Of a stretch of DNA of 64,000 nt, positions 23,117 through 33,233 are shown one piece after another. Every line of letters begins with the position of its first letter. Within the stretch, counting starts at the first letter, position 1. The translations under genes were made by a program, and so were the position numbers. The notes beneath the pieces were generated by a model. That model was given only the letters and a program-made list of their open reading frames with translations. It was not told the origin of the DNA and ran no database searches. Source of the stretch: Moniliophthora roreri (Eukaryota; Basidiomycota; Agaricomycetes; Agaricales; Marasmiaceae); NCBI GenBank assembly GCA_001466705.2, contig LATX02000246.1, forward strand, positions 1 to 64,000, in the 5' to 3' direction.

Positions 23117-23394
23117 ATCTTTTATTCCCAGGGATTCTGTTTCAGATTCGTGTGAAGACTTAGCTTCGGGTTCGCTCTTGGTTTGTTCTTCGATTTCTTG
23201 TTCTTGAAGCCCTTCGACAGCTTTCTTTCGTTGACTTCAAGCGTAGAGTTCGAGTCGGGTCAGGGTTTAGTAACTGTTCAGCTACTTCGAGTTGATTGTC
23301 GAGATCGGATTCTTCGGCTGCTGTAAAGGGAGCCCTCGGGGGAATCGTGTTTCGATTTGGCAGTGGTGCCTGAACCTGGGTAGGTCGGCAACGA

Positions 23395-23406
23395 TCAGCT
23401 TGACCT
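23395..23406 (-). other. Self-complementary primer-binding site of family B
   Basis: In the element's sense strand, two bases after the 5' LTR, the sequence is AGGTCAAGCTGA. Its exact reverse complement TCAGCTTGACCT lies inside the LTR at 23606-23595, where the transcript is predicted to begin. The arrangement matches the self-priming mechanism known from Tf1/sushi-type Ty3 elements, in which the 5' end of the RNA primes reverse transcription in place of a tRNA. Confidence 0.65.
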
Positions 23407-23408
23407 TT

Positions 23409-23972
23409 TGTTACGTTACTTGCGCAGCAACGACAACAACTCAACACCACTTGATGTAGTGATGCGGAGTTAACTTTGACAAGAAAGGTAAGTTCCTTTC
23501 CTGAAGGAGCAAGGTTCAAGTTAGAGAGCTAGCTTAAGAAAAGCTAGAGTTCAGAGTTCATTCATTGGCTTTTAAACACAAGTTTGAATAAACCAGGTCA
23601 AGCTGAAGAGCTTAGGCCTGAAGATCTACCTACTTATACACCTGTTGTAGCTACTTGTTTGGATACAAACTGTGAGACCGACATCGTTGTTTGTTAAACA
23701 AGTAGAAGGCAATAGAATATGGTAGAATGTCGATGAAGTCATAAATAAGGAACTTGACATCATAAGTGATGTCATCGGAAGGAGATAGAAACTAATAGAA
23801 TAAAATGGAGTCATGATGATATCATAAATATCGGAGAAGGAAAAGGGATGCTGGGAATGTGGATGAGTCCAGATGTCAAGAAGAAGCATAATGTTGGGTG
23901 CTAACTTGCCCAGAATGGTAATACAGGAAGAGGAAAGTAAAAAGATGTCTGGTAAAGATAAAAATTGTAACA
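23409..23972 (-). repeat. Family B 5' LTR (right)
   Basis: 564 bp, nearly identical to 16644-17207. In sense orientation a TATA-like TATAAGTAGG starts at 23638, and 32 nt downstream lies TCAGCTTGACCT (23606-23595), the presumed RNA 5' end. Confidence 0.92.
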
Positions 23973-23977
23973 CCATA

Positions 23978-24925
23978 TCACTGCACAGAATTGGTACCAT
24001 TTCCTTTTCAGTGAATGCCATTCCAATACTGTAATGGTCGATATCATTCCAGCGACAGTCCTGCAGCGAAATCATTGCAATGGCAAGCTGAGAGTCCCGA
24101 CCCCGTTTAAATGATATTTGCCTGCGCGTATGATTGGAACACTTTCTAGCGTTGAGTGGTGGTCAGCGTTCTCGCCATTGACACCGTTCCAATGCTACTC
24201 ACGAAGTTATATAGTTGAAATGGTAGCTGGTCTGTGCGTGCTCATTTCCGTCGCCCTGCCCTGAACTTTCCCATGCTTCTCTCTTCCTTCTCAACCATTA
24301 TCCCTGCCTCTTCTTTTGTAACTGCTCCGCTCCATTTGTCATTCTCGTGACCAATCACAACTGTTGTAATCCCTGACTGACCTTTGACGCCAAGGCGATA
24401 ACATAAAGTATTTAGTAGACACCAAAATTGAGGTTTGTGATGAATCCAGACAGGTTTAGAAGGTGGTATTCATGCAATTGCAAGGATTTTCAGTATGTTA
24501 TAACTTCTATTCTCACTGTGAGAGTGTATTTACCACTATTTTATACAGATCCAACATCAAGTATTGAAGGGATCGAAGAACGACAGCCATTTCCCCATTA
24601 ATATCGATGAACGCCCTTCTACTGCACTGAAACATAACCCAGAATGCCACATCATCGGTAACTTCAACTCTAGTGAGTTTCTATACCTTCACATTAGCTA
24701 TTCCATGTCATTAACTTTCAATTTATTAGGTATTCATTCATTACCCTCACACATAGAATGTCAGTGACAGTGTATTGGCTGACAAAGTATTTATGTGGTC
24801 CAGGCAGGGTTATCATTGCTATGGATGTTGGGCAAGAGTGTTCATACACCATACAGTGTAGAAAAATTACGTTAGCAACAAAAAATAATCAAATTTTTGC
24901 TGTTCTCACTTCAATGTTTGCGTAA
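23978..24925. other. No gene seen; a few ATTCCAAT motifs near the start
   Basis: Flank of the gypsy insertion. Motifs of the ATTCCAAT type occur between 23980 and 24200, matching those on the other side of the insertion. A short open frame at 24564-24767 has no recognisable features. Confidence 0.35.
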
Positions 24926-25480
24926 TCATGCACAGAAAATGGTGAATGCAACTGCTTCTGAGCTGCAGCCTATGGCAGGCCAATTCACTGAGTAGAAGAT
25001 ACCTGGTTTGGTTTGTTTTCTCTCTGTCTGTGTTCCTGCCTTGACTGTGTTAAGATCTGCTAACTGAGATGGCAGAAAAGAGACTGAGACGATATAGACA
25101 TTTACAAGTGCCAGATAAGTGCTGGGAGATAAGCACTGGGCGTCAATCACGTTTGGCTCACCGGAATAGATTTTCGGGAGGTATTTGTCGTCAGTATCAT
25201 CCTTCAAGCAATATTCCAGCTTAGAAAATGTCACCATTGAACCCAGAACGTAAATTAAGTAAACTTTGCCACTTCTTGTGCTGCAAGATGCCAAAATGAA
25301 AAGGTCAAACAATGCAACAAGCCAGAAGAGGTTTCGCAATGCACTTTACTTACAATTTTCATGTCTCGATACCCTCAAATTTGACCAAAATCCGCCAATT
25401 CACTATATCTCCCTCCTTGGGTACCCAGAGTCACTTTAGGTTCGTTTCCAGCCTTCTCTGTGTTGTGAAAGCTCAATTTG
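24926..25480 (-). pseudogene. Unrecognised spliced gene relic
   Basis: Two exon-like blocks on the minus strand. The upstream block (about 25440-25355) reads WVPKEGDIVNWRILVKFEG. An intron with GTAAGT...TTGCAG ends (about 77 nt) follows. The downstream block reads TRSGKVYLIYVLGSMVTFSK, then KDDTDDKYLPKIYSGEPNVIDA. One TGA sits just before the donor. The open frame continues to 24926, but the last third is probably intron or untranslated. No function proposed. Confidence 0.3.
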
Positions 25481-25520
25481 GAACGTGGAGGTTCAGCTAC
25501 TATTGGAACTACTGCCCTTC

Positions 25521-26339
25521 ATTCTTTCCAGTTTTTTTGCTCTGGGATAAGTGTAGACCAAGTATAGGATCAGTATGAGGACCAGAGACCAATATCAGTG
25601 GTTTACCCCCTTGGATCGAGGCACTGACGACAGAAACTGGTGTAACAAGAGCCAATAGACTACTGTGCATTGACTATTTTCTCAAGGCCAGGATGCCCCA
25701 CTTACTCGTTATTTTGTTCACAGAAGCTTTCAGAATGGTCCTAAATATAAATCTGGGTCATATATGAAATATTAGGGAACCCTAGCAGTACATTTCATGA
25801 GCTGATTCAACCGTCTGACCCACGGTCTTGATTCGGCCATTTCGCTGGGTTATTTCCTCAGTCTTCACGAAGCTGACTCACAGCAGTGTTACAGCCTTAC
25901 ACTCACACAACAGGATTGCACATTCCTTTACTACAACTTATGCCGACTTTCATCGACCCTTAGTCAACATGTCATATTCCTGTGCACTGGTTGTGGTCAC
26001 TTGGGCGTACAGAGGGTTGTTCAGCAAAATGGCCAGGGAATGTGTATGATTCAAAAGAAATATACAATGCATGCGGTGTCTACAGGTACTGGGGGGTCAG
26101 AGGTGCAGGCCTACTAGATCAGATACGATACCTTTGGCGCCTTCCAAGTGGCCTCAAATCATCAATTAGGTCCCAAACAACCGAAAGTATCTCCCCCTGC
26201 AGCAGTGATGTGACAAGCTGTGTTCTGGGTAATTGAAATAGAGTTTCAGGTAATCCCGACAACTGTATAGTTACAATTTAAGGTTAACAGTGGTTGACGC
26301 TTTGCACTTGCACCAGCCCAACGATAATATTCTACCCAT
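25521..26339. other. No gene seen
   Basis: Unique-looking sequence with only short open frames on both strands; no recognised motif or repeat. Confidence 0.35.
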
Positions 26340-26860
26340 AGCCATAGCACTCCAATGACATCCCTCTGCTTCATTCATTCCAAAGAGGTATATCCCTATA
26401 ATAAAGCCACAGCTGATTGGAAATCATTCCAATATCATGGACATGAGGCAAACAAGTCATACCACCCTTATTCCCCCTGCCCATATTCCAATGATGCCGT
26501 CTCAAAATTGACATTCCAAAGAACCAATTGTGCCCCTGGCAATACCTGGAAATCATTCCAATAACATCCACCCAAGGCTAACATTCCAAAAGTACACTAT
26601 ATGCAGCCTTACTGTTAGTTGATCTGTGTAACCATTCCAATGGCACAAAGATCCAGACATCTCTCCAATAGATTTTGGGGTGTGGAGAGCAATGCTGCCA
26701 TACAGAATCATTCAAATGCTTTGAGCAAAGAGGATGCCATTGTAATGATGAAAGAAGACAGCATCAAGTAGCGTCCATATATGGTCAAAATCCTCGAAGC
26801 ATTGTAACGTTGCTTGGTGGCAAAGCCACGAATCATTCCAATAGGCCTACATGGACTCCT
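26340..26860. repeat. Cluster of dispersed CATTCCAA(T) motifs
   Basis: About ten copies of CATTCCAA or a one-base variant, all in the same orientation, lie at roughly 26351, 26377, 26424, 26488, 26511, 26553, 26583, 26632, 26707 and 26835, spaced 25 to 130 bp apart. The irregular spacing is unlike a tandem satellite. It resembles subterminal transposase-binding repeats of non-autonomous elements, but no terminal inverted repeat was found. Confidence 0.5.
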
Positions 26861-27347
26861 CCGTCAAGGCACGAGGAGCGTACTGTTTGAGCTGATGGTT
26901 TCGATGAAATCATTTGTATTTGGCGACCCGCAGATGACCAGATTGAGGGTTCATAGATCAATCCCAAGACTCTGCAGTGGGAGGTTTTCTTCTGGATGCA
27001 CCGAGCTGCAAAAGTTTGACTCCCCTGTCGATGTCATTGTCTACCATGTGTCCATGTGTATGTGGACAAAATGGCAGTGTCTGTGGGTAAAATGATTTGA
27101 TTCATCCTTGCATATCCTGCCAACCTTAGCTGAACAGAGTCTTCAGGCACAAATGACTGAAATGTGGGTTTTCGGGTTATCAATCAGAAACACGCTGATA
27201 ACCTGAAACGTAACCTTTCAGCTAATTATTCTGTCTAACTGATTTTTTTTCCATACTTGCTCTGTGCCCAGTAGATAAGTGCCTCTCTGATCGCTTGAGT
27301 GTGCCATAATTGTTATCGAGGCATCACTATCGCGATTGTACACTCAC
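26861..27347. other. No gene seen
   Basis: A short inverted repeat (GGTTATC ... GATAACC, near 27176-27205) is the only structure noticed. Confidence 0.35.
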
Positions 27348-27866
27348 CTAGGGAACGCAACTTGCCTTGGGAACAACTTTGTACACATATCGTAGGACTT
27401 CGTCAATAATGACACTTCCACCGAAAAGGTATTGAGCGAAAAGAGCCCTGGTTTTGCAGAAATCTGAGAGCAGGAATGCACATTGGGATTTAGAAACTGC
27501 ATTCAAATGAAGCGAATAAGTGTGTCTTAATTGGGAGACGCGCCGGTCTGAAGGATACAGTAGCATGTCAGAGGGAGGACAAACATGACCTGGAACATGG
27601 AGGGCAAGACGAGGGGTAGTGAACGAAATTGACAGAACCTCTAAGAAACGTTTAGAGGTAACTATAGCAATTTTCCTCTGCACCCACTGCAAGGGATGCC
27701 CCATCATTGTAGTTCTTCTCCGTAGTCCTTGAAACTTGCTTGGCTGGAACTCCACACTGTCCGTATGATATTCTGCGGTCATCTTTTTTTTGGTAACTGC
27801 AACATTTTCGAATAGATGCTGCCACCCAGCCTGGTCAGCCCAACATAGAGAAATACAGAATTTCAA
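27348..27866 (-). CDS. Hypothetical protein, 172 aa
   Basis: An uninterrupted frame of 172 codons (MKFCISLCWADQAGWQHLFE ... VVPKASCVP). It has no recognised domain, signal peptide or convincing transmembrane segment; composition is mixed, with basic patches (GLRRRTTMMGH). No intron signals were needed. It is isolated between non-coding stretches, so it may be a chance frame. Confidence 0.3.
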   Translation of the reverse strand: MKFCISLCWADQAGWQHLFENVAVTKKKMTAEYHTDSVEFQPSKFQGLRRRTTMMGHPLQWVQRKIAIVTSKRFLEVLSISFTTPRLALHVPGHVCPPSDMLLYPSDRRVSQLRHTYSLHLNAVSKSQCAFLLSDFCKTRALFAQYLFGGSVIIDEVLRYVYKVVPKASCVP

Positions 27867-28404
27867 GATAAGGCCTGGTCATAAGTGATTTCCAAGGACA
27901 TGGTGGTCAAACTTGAAGCTTTGGGTCGTGTTCTCACGACTTGCTCCTTGACTCCGACCACAGTCATACTGGACAGGACTTATAGCCTCTTGTTTGGAAA
28001 GAACCCTTGAGTAGTGAGTAGTACATTTCCATCATACTTTTATTGTTGAAAAAAGTCTCAAAGCTGTGCGGTGCACAGATTGTCCCTGTTCTGAACAGCT
28101 GGACAGGTTATTATAACTCCTGCACTTGTTGAAATTTCATTGGATCTGGGAGTTTGGAGTACTAGGGGCTGGGATAGCTGGTAGTCGGTAGCTGGCAGGT
28201 ACTGGTATGTACCGTGTACCTGTCTCGTTAGTCTTCTTGGCCATTCATCATGTCAATCTTTAGGGTGGAGCCGATATGCAACCCTTAACATGAGGCGAGC
28301 GGCCTTAGCGTCATTTTCATACCCAATTTAGACACAGCAAGAGGTACAAGTTGTCGCTCACCTCATGTTTCAAATGGTTGGTGTACTGCACTCTGTCTTA
28401 CAAC
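27867..28404. other. No gene seen
   Basis: Spacer upstream of the short gene at 28405. Two imperfect short repeats of the GGTACTGG type near 28195 were noticed; nothing else. Confidence 0.3.
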
Positions 28405-28762
28405 ATGGACTCCCCTTCCAGCGACGAAACTATCGATGATCTCGAGCTCGAAAATTGGGGACATCCTCTCACTAGAATGCGCGATGATACGCTCTATGCA
28501 GCTTGTGCTACTATTCTGTTAGGAGGCGCTCATGGGCATGATGATGACAATGGTTACAACGATGACACTTTGGATAGCTCATCTGTTGTCTACGACATGT
28601 GTGTATTTTGCCTTGCCTTTCGTCCATTTCCCGCTGAAGAAACCACTTGTTAGCGATTTCGAAGAATATATTGACAATCTTCTGGAAGAAGATTCCACAC
28701 TCTCAACAAGACCCATATCTCATCAGAAGACAGGAATATCAGCTCGGCAGATTAATCCATAG
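28405..28762 (+). CDS. Short acidic two-exon protein, possible start of a larger gene
   Basis: Exon 1 (28405-28598) encodes MDSPSSDETIDDLELENWGH and a histidine/aspartate-rich stretch. Intron 28599-28653 (55 nt) has GT...TTAG ends. Exon 2 (28654-28762) continues IDFEEYIDNLLEEDSTLSTR and ends at TAG, giving 100 aa. Phase is kept across the splice. The upstream ATG at 28351 is less likely because it adds a hydrophobic lead that does not match the acidic body. Agaricomycete PIF/Harbinger-type proteins often start similarly, but no catalytic domain follows. Sequence after the stop (SSKESLLILANL in another frame) may be a decayed continuation. Confidence 0.4.
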
Positions 28763-28910
28763 GGAAAAACTCGTAGTATCCTCCAAGGAGAGCCTACTAA
28801 TCCTAGCCAATCTATAGCTGAGCCAAGGTGATCTGCGGTAGCTCCTTTGAACAGTGGGAAATGCATGTAATCTATCCTGTAAATCCTGCAATTCAGACCA
28901 ATCCAGATTA

Positions 28911-29030
28911 ATCCGTTTATTTGAGTTTCTTCAGGCTAGCAATCCAGCATAATCCACTCAATCCAGATTAATCTGTTTATTTGAGTTTCTTAAGGCTAGC
29001 AATCCAGCATAATCCACTCAATCCAGATTA
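28911..29030. repeat. Two tandem copies of a 60-bp unit rich in AATCCAG/GGATTA
   Basis: Two near-identical 60-bp copies, each starting near AATCCAGATTAATC and containing GAGTTTCTTMAGGCTAGC, end at the N at 29032. The GGATTA-type motif density resembles the elements at 52090-53340. Confidence 0.7.
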
Positions 29031-29032
29031 AN

Positions 29033-29532
29033 CAAGCAATGAACAAAGTGTGTATATGTCTGTATTTGGCTTTAAAAGTGCTGATATGAATATTTACAAC
29101 AAATTTCACACCTTTTTTCCTTGGGTGTCTTGATAATATCTTCAATCTTGATGTTGAATTCTGGTTCAGGACAGGCAGGGCACATGATTGCTATGTGGCC
29201 TGCAGGACGGTGAGGGACATATTGGTCAATACCATGTGATTGTCCTGCTCAACGCTTAGCTGCCAGGTGGCGATGAACTCGTGCTACCCAAAGGAACACA
29301 TGGTAGCAGTTCTAAAATCAAGTAAGACCTTTGTTGCAAACAAAATAGATGAAGTAGACTCTACCTGGACTTTCTGTGGTAACACAGAATTGGTCTTGCG
29401 TTGTAGTCTATCATAGTAGTCATGAGCAGCTTTCTTGCTGGTAAGAGTGTAAAGATGAAAATCATCTAGCAGCTCAAAGCTGAATACTGTCTCAACCCTC
29501 TTGATGCTGCCTGGGAAAAGCCGCAAGTCCAA
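29033..29532 (-). pseudogene. KDZ transposase, middle exons (copy p)
   Basis: The minus strand enters at the N with LDLRLFPGSIKRVETVFSFE, continues through LTSKKAAHDYYDRLQRKTNS, and splices at 29364-29312 (53 nt) to NCYHVFLWVARVHRHLAAKR, a TGA at 29251-29249, then AGQSHGIDQYVPHRPAGHIA and CPACPEPEFN. A further splice leads to RHIHTLFIAC before the N at 29032. These blocks match the region after the CxC2 cluster in KDZ (Kyakuja-Dileera-Zisupton) transposases. It is a near-duplicate of 29534-29960; the TGA replaces a codon read as CAA there. Confidence 0.7.
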
Positions 29533-29533
29533 N

Positions 29534-30765
29534 TTTACAACAAATTTCACACCTTTTTTCCTTGGGTGTCTTGATAATATCTTCAATCTTGATGTTGAAT
29601 TCTGGTTCAGGACAGGCAGGGCACATGATTGCTATGTGGCCTGCAGGACAGTGAGGGACATATTGGTCAATATCATGTGATTGTCCTGCTTGACGCTTAG
29701 CTGCCAGGTGCCGATGAACTCATGCTACCTGAAGGAACACACGGTAGCAGTTCTAAAATCAAGTAAGACCTTTGTTGCAAACAAGATAGATGAAGTAGAC
29801 TCTACCTGGACTTTCTGTAGTAACACAGAATTGGTCTTGCATTGTAGTCCATCATAGTAGTCATGAGCAGCTTTCTTGCTAGTAAGGATGAAAATCATCT
29901 AGCAGCTCAAAGCTGAATACTGTCTCAACCTTCTCGATGCTGCCTGGGAAAAGCCGCAAGTCCAATAGCTGCTCAAAATCATCTGAATGATTTAGGCAAA
30001 AACAGAAGTTGACAAGAATGTTAAGGACTCCAGTGGTATGGACAAGTGTGATCCATTTGAAATCTTTCTTTGAATTTGGACAAGGACTACCTCGGTGACC
30101 TAAATAGACCCAAACACCTAGATCAGTGAGAGAATATGGCTCAAAATGAGTGCCATTCCAGTGTTCAATAGTGTGAAAGGGTAAGCTGCTATGCTGTTTG
30201 ACTATGCATTGAGAGCATTGGACACCCTGTATCCAGCAGTTGTTGCATCGGAATAATTGAAGCTGGCCAGAGGAACATGAGCAGATGTTATGAACTCTTT
30301 CATTGTAGCTCTGATTAATGTATGCTGTCTGGATGTGGCCAAGATTTTCTTGGAATGCTGCCATTAGAGTACTCATGCCCTAGAGACTTATCAATTATGA
30401 ATGTGTTCAGTTTGTCTGTATACACATACCTGATGGCGAGGTTTCTTTGGCTCCATGTCCTCCTATGCTGGATCACCATCATTCTCAACAATTGTTGAGC
30501 CACTTGTTGAGCCACCCATTAGGGCAGTTGCTGATACCAATCGTTGCCTCTTGGATGGTGAAGGAGGCATCCATTCAACTTCAGGTACATGGTCCTGGGT
30601 GTAGTGGGTGACTTTGGTTCCTTCTGATTCTTCTGCCATGGTCATTTGAGCTTCTCCATCTTTCCGTCTCCTATCATCAGCACTTTTCTGATGTTTCACT
30701 TTTGAGGCTTCTCTACGGATTGCTGCAGCAGTTGGCCCTTTGAGCTTAGGGGCTTTTGGACCCAT
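29534..30765 (-). pseudogene. KDZ transposase with CxC2 cysteine cluster (copy q, 5' part)
   Basis: Exon 1 (30765-30430) encodes MGPKAPKLKGPTAAAIRREA and a basic, charged N-terminus. A TAG at 30465-30463 replaces the TGG of the copy at 30990. Intron 30429-30380 is 50 nt. Exon 2 (from 30379) carries the cysteine cluster CSCSSGQLQLFRCNNCWIQG, CSQCIVKQHSSLPFHTIEHW and LGHRGSPCPNSKKDF, diagnostic of KDZ-associated CxC2 domains. It is followed by RLFPGSIEKVETVFSFELLD. A deletion of 8 bases near 29887 relative to copy p shifts the frame. Downstream exons repeat those of copy p. The catalytic region is not present here; a KDZ-like C-terminus occurs at 44630-44928. Confidence 0.8.
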
Positions 30766-30989
30766 GACAGTCTTGTGAGAGAAGTTGAGAGCTAATGAAA
30801 GGTGCTGAGAATCAATGAAAAGTGCTGAGAGCTAACAAAAGGTATTTATCCTTTGACACACCTTCAACTTGCTGTTGTGCATGTTGCAAACAGGTGTTCA
30901 CCATATGGTTTTACAAGGTGGCCTGATTCCAGAAATTCCACAGATAGAAAGGCCGAAATATCCGAGCCCACCCAGTGGGAACATGTGAN

Positions 30990-31364
30990 TCAATTATGAA
31001 TGTGTTCAGTTTGTCTGTATACACATACCTGATGGCGAGGTTTCTTTGGCTCGATGTCCTCCCATGCTGGATCACCATCATCCTCAACAATTGTTGAGCT
31101 ACTTGTTGAGCCACCCATTAGGGCAGTTGCTGATACCAATCGTTGCCTCTTGGATGGTGAAGGAGGCATCCATTCAACTTCAGGTACATGGTCCTGGGTG
31201 TAGTGGGTGACTTTGGTTCCTTCTGATTCTTCTGCCATGGTCATTTGAGCTTCTCCATCTTTCCGTCTCCTATCATCAGCACTTTTCTGATGTTTCACTT
31301 TTGAGGCTTCTCTACGGATTGCTGCAGCAGTTGGCCCTTTGAGCTTAGGGGCTTTTGGACCCAT
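30990..31364 (-). pseudogene. KDZ transposase exon 1, second copy (r)
   Basis: Nearly identical to 30394-30765, but the tryptophan codon is intact (GDPAWEDIEPKKPRHQ) and the splice donor is kept; sequence stops within the intron at the N at 30989. The shared upstream flanks make this an overlapping contig or allele rather than a separate gene. Confidence 0.7.
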
Positions 31365-31857
31365 GACAGTCTTGTGAGAGAAGTTGAGAGCTAATGAAAG
31401 GTGCTGAGAATCAATGAAAAGTGCTGAGAGCTAACAAAAGGTATTTATCCTTTGACACACCTTCAACTTGCTGTTGTGCATGTTGCAAACAGGTGTTCAC
31501 CATATGGTTTTACAAGGTGGCCTGATTCCAGAAATTCCACAGATAGAAAGGCTGAAATATCCAAGCCCACCCAGTGGGAACATGTGAATGGAATCCTCTA
31601 GATGGAAAGAGTCCAGACTCCTTCTATCTATAGAACTTTCCATGGACCACGTGTACATGTGCCCTGACATGTCATCATTTGAAGCTCTGCTTTTCACCCT
31701 TTGATGTCCATGCCCAAGGTAAGCTATCAAGTATCTCATACTTTTGTTACTTACTAATCCACATTGAACACTATTAAGAGGGCTCTAGGTTGCTACATCA
31801 AGAAATAAGCAACAAAAAGTGGAGTATCTAGTGTGAAATATTCTATATATGTGCAAT
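31365..31857. other. Upstream flank of the KDZ element; no gene seen
   Basis: The first 200 bp also occur at 30766-30988. Short direct repeats (AATGAAAGGTGCTGAGA type) lie just upstream of the KDZ start. Terminal inverted repeats of the element were not located. Confidence 0.4.
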
Positions 31858-32382
31858 CTAGATCTCATTATTGCTCATATCAATAATATCAGTTTCCTGT
31901 GGCTCCTGCAGTGGGGACAGCGAAGGGAAAGGTGTCAGCTTACGCTTCTTCCTTGGCCACTCTAAACCTGACGACACTGTTGTCATACACGACAACTGAG
32001 AGCTCATAAGTGACCAAGCTGGTCTCTTTCTGCCTCGGGATATGTATGTCTGACACAATTCTTCAGCTTCCTTGATAAATATGCTGACAACTGCCAGCCG
32101 ATCAGATGGAGAGGTGAATTCCCCCAGAGTAGAGGAATATTTCTGACCAGTCAGCTTGTAAAGAGCTTGCAAACACTGAAACATGGCCATTGTCTCTTTG
32201 TCAGGATATTCGGTAATATACGCTATTGGATGGTGTTTGTGCGCCGCAGTGGTACACTTGAATAAGGTAAGCAAACATGAGGAAGTTTTTGACCTACAAC
32301 TCGCTCACCTTTGTATAGATCCTTCCAATACTCGAAAAGTTGGAACTGCTGTAGTTCACATATGCTTTCAGCTGACAGCCAT
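31858..32382 (-). pseudogene. Unknown spliced gene, copy 1, cut by an LTR element
   Basis: The minus strand contains the second exon (CTTAAHKHHPIAYITEYPDK ... ISRGRKRPAWSL and a basic tail ending SNNEI) and the 3' part of exon 1, separated by a GTGAGC...TTCAAG intron. At 32383 exon 1 is interrupted by the start of an LTR. Copy 2 (33234-33728) has the same exon 1 uninterrupted and shows the empty site after GACAGCCAT. The protein is not recognised. The C-terminal region (WPRKKRKLTPFPS) is basic and may be a nuclear localisation signal. Confidence 0.5.
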
Positions 32383-32821
32383 TGTTACGTTACTTGCGCA
32401 GCAACGCTAACTCAACTACTCTAACAAAGTGTCACCTCCATCTAAGTGGTTGTCTAAGTTCAAGTTCGAGTTCGTTCAGCAGTTGCTGAAGTTCAGAAGT
32501 CCTTCGATCGTGGTGTTGACACAAGATAGTATAAACCAGGTCAAGCTGGAGACTTCAAGTCTCAGCTTGAGTGCTTAAATACATTACAACCGACTAATAC
32601 TTGCTACATACGTAAAAGCGATAAGTTCGGTGTTTAGATAATAAATCCCGAGTTCACCAGGATATGAGTAATACAGAAAGATAAAGAAGCGGGGGCTGGG
32701 AAGGTGTATGAGTCCAATGACATTGGAAGCATAAGGAAAGATAAGAAAATGGGGGCTGGGAAGGTGTATAGGTCTGATGGAATGGGAAGCATAGGGAGAG
32801 AAGAGAAAAGAAACGTAACAT
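32383..32821 (-). repeat. LTR of a family B-related element
   Basis: It starts TGTTACGTTACTTGCGCAGC as in family B and ends AAACGTAACA; about 439 bp. The interior differs from family B apart from the promoter core: in sense orientation TATTTAAGC (starting at 32581) lies 33 nt before CAGCTTGACCT (32548-32538). It contains two copies of a GGGGGCTGGGAAGGTGTAT segment. Confidence 0.8.
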
Positions 32822-33232
32822 TACCCCCTCAACAAGGGGCAAACTCCGCATTGCCAATACTACGATTCACTATCTCTGTATAACTCCGCATCATAATCGT
32901 ATGATGTATCAGGCATCTCCTCTACAGTTCCTAGCCTTGGCGTCGAGGGCATATCGAAAGTCGGCTGCCATCCCATAGCCTGCTGTTCTTCAACCGAGAG
33001 CAGCCTCACCTTTTTAGGGTCCTCTCCCACAAATAACAACTGTGCGTCCCTATCATACTCTGCAGTCAACATGTCAACATTCTCCGCCAAGATTGTCATA
33101 GGGCTTGTCATCGTAGTTTCGTTCATCGTCATAACGGCGACCATCTGACAAAGAGTCTGAGCCCGAATCAGACCTTCGGTGTGCAATACGGCGAGACCTT
33201 TGTTGGTCAGGGCAGTGCCCAGACGTATGTCC
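32822..33232 (-). pseudogene. 3' end of ORF3 and polypurine tract of a family B-related element
   Basis: Adjacent to the LTR, the minus strand has the same purine-rich tract as family B (GAGGGGGTAA). In the frame entering at the N it encodes GHTSGHCPDQQRSRRIAHRR, matching the second zinc knuckle end of family B ORF3 (GHLSSNCHDRRRSRRTSNRN). An overlapping open frame ends YDYDAELYRDSES. The rest of the element is cut off at the N at 33233. Confidence 0.55.
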
Positions 33233-33233
33233 N

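Larger units (their letters stand above)
16644..23972 (-). mobile_element. Complete Ty3/gypsy chromodomain retrotransposon (family B)
   Basis: Two 564-bp LTRs (16644-17207 and 23409-23972) bound a 6.2-kb interior, and the 5-bp target duplication CCATA lies at 16639-16643 and 23973-23977. On the minus strand the order is gag, protease, reverse transcriptase, RNase H, integrase with a chromodomain-like end, then an extra ORF3. I count two differences between the LTRs, so the insertion is young. Nevertheless gag-pol carries at least seven premature stops. A self-priming type PBS and a GGGTTTT frameshift site are described separately. Confidence 0.92.
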
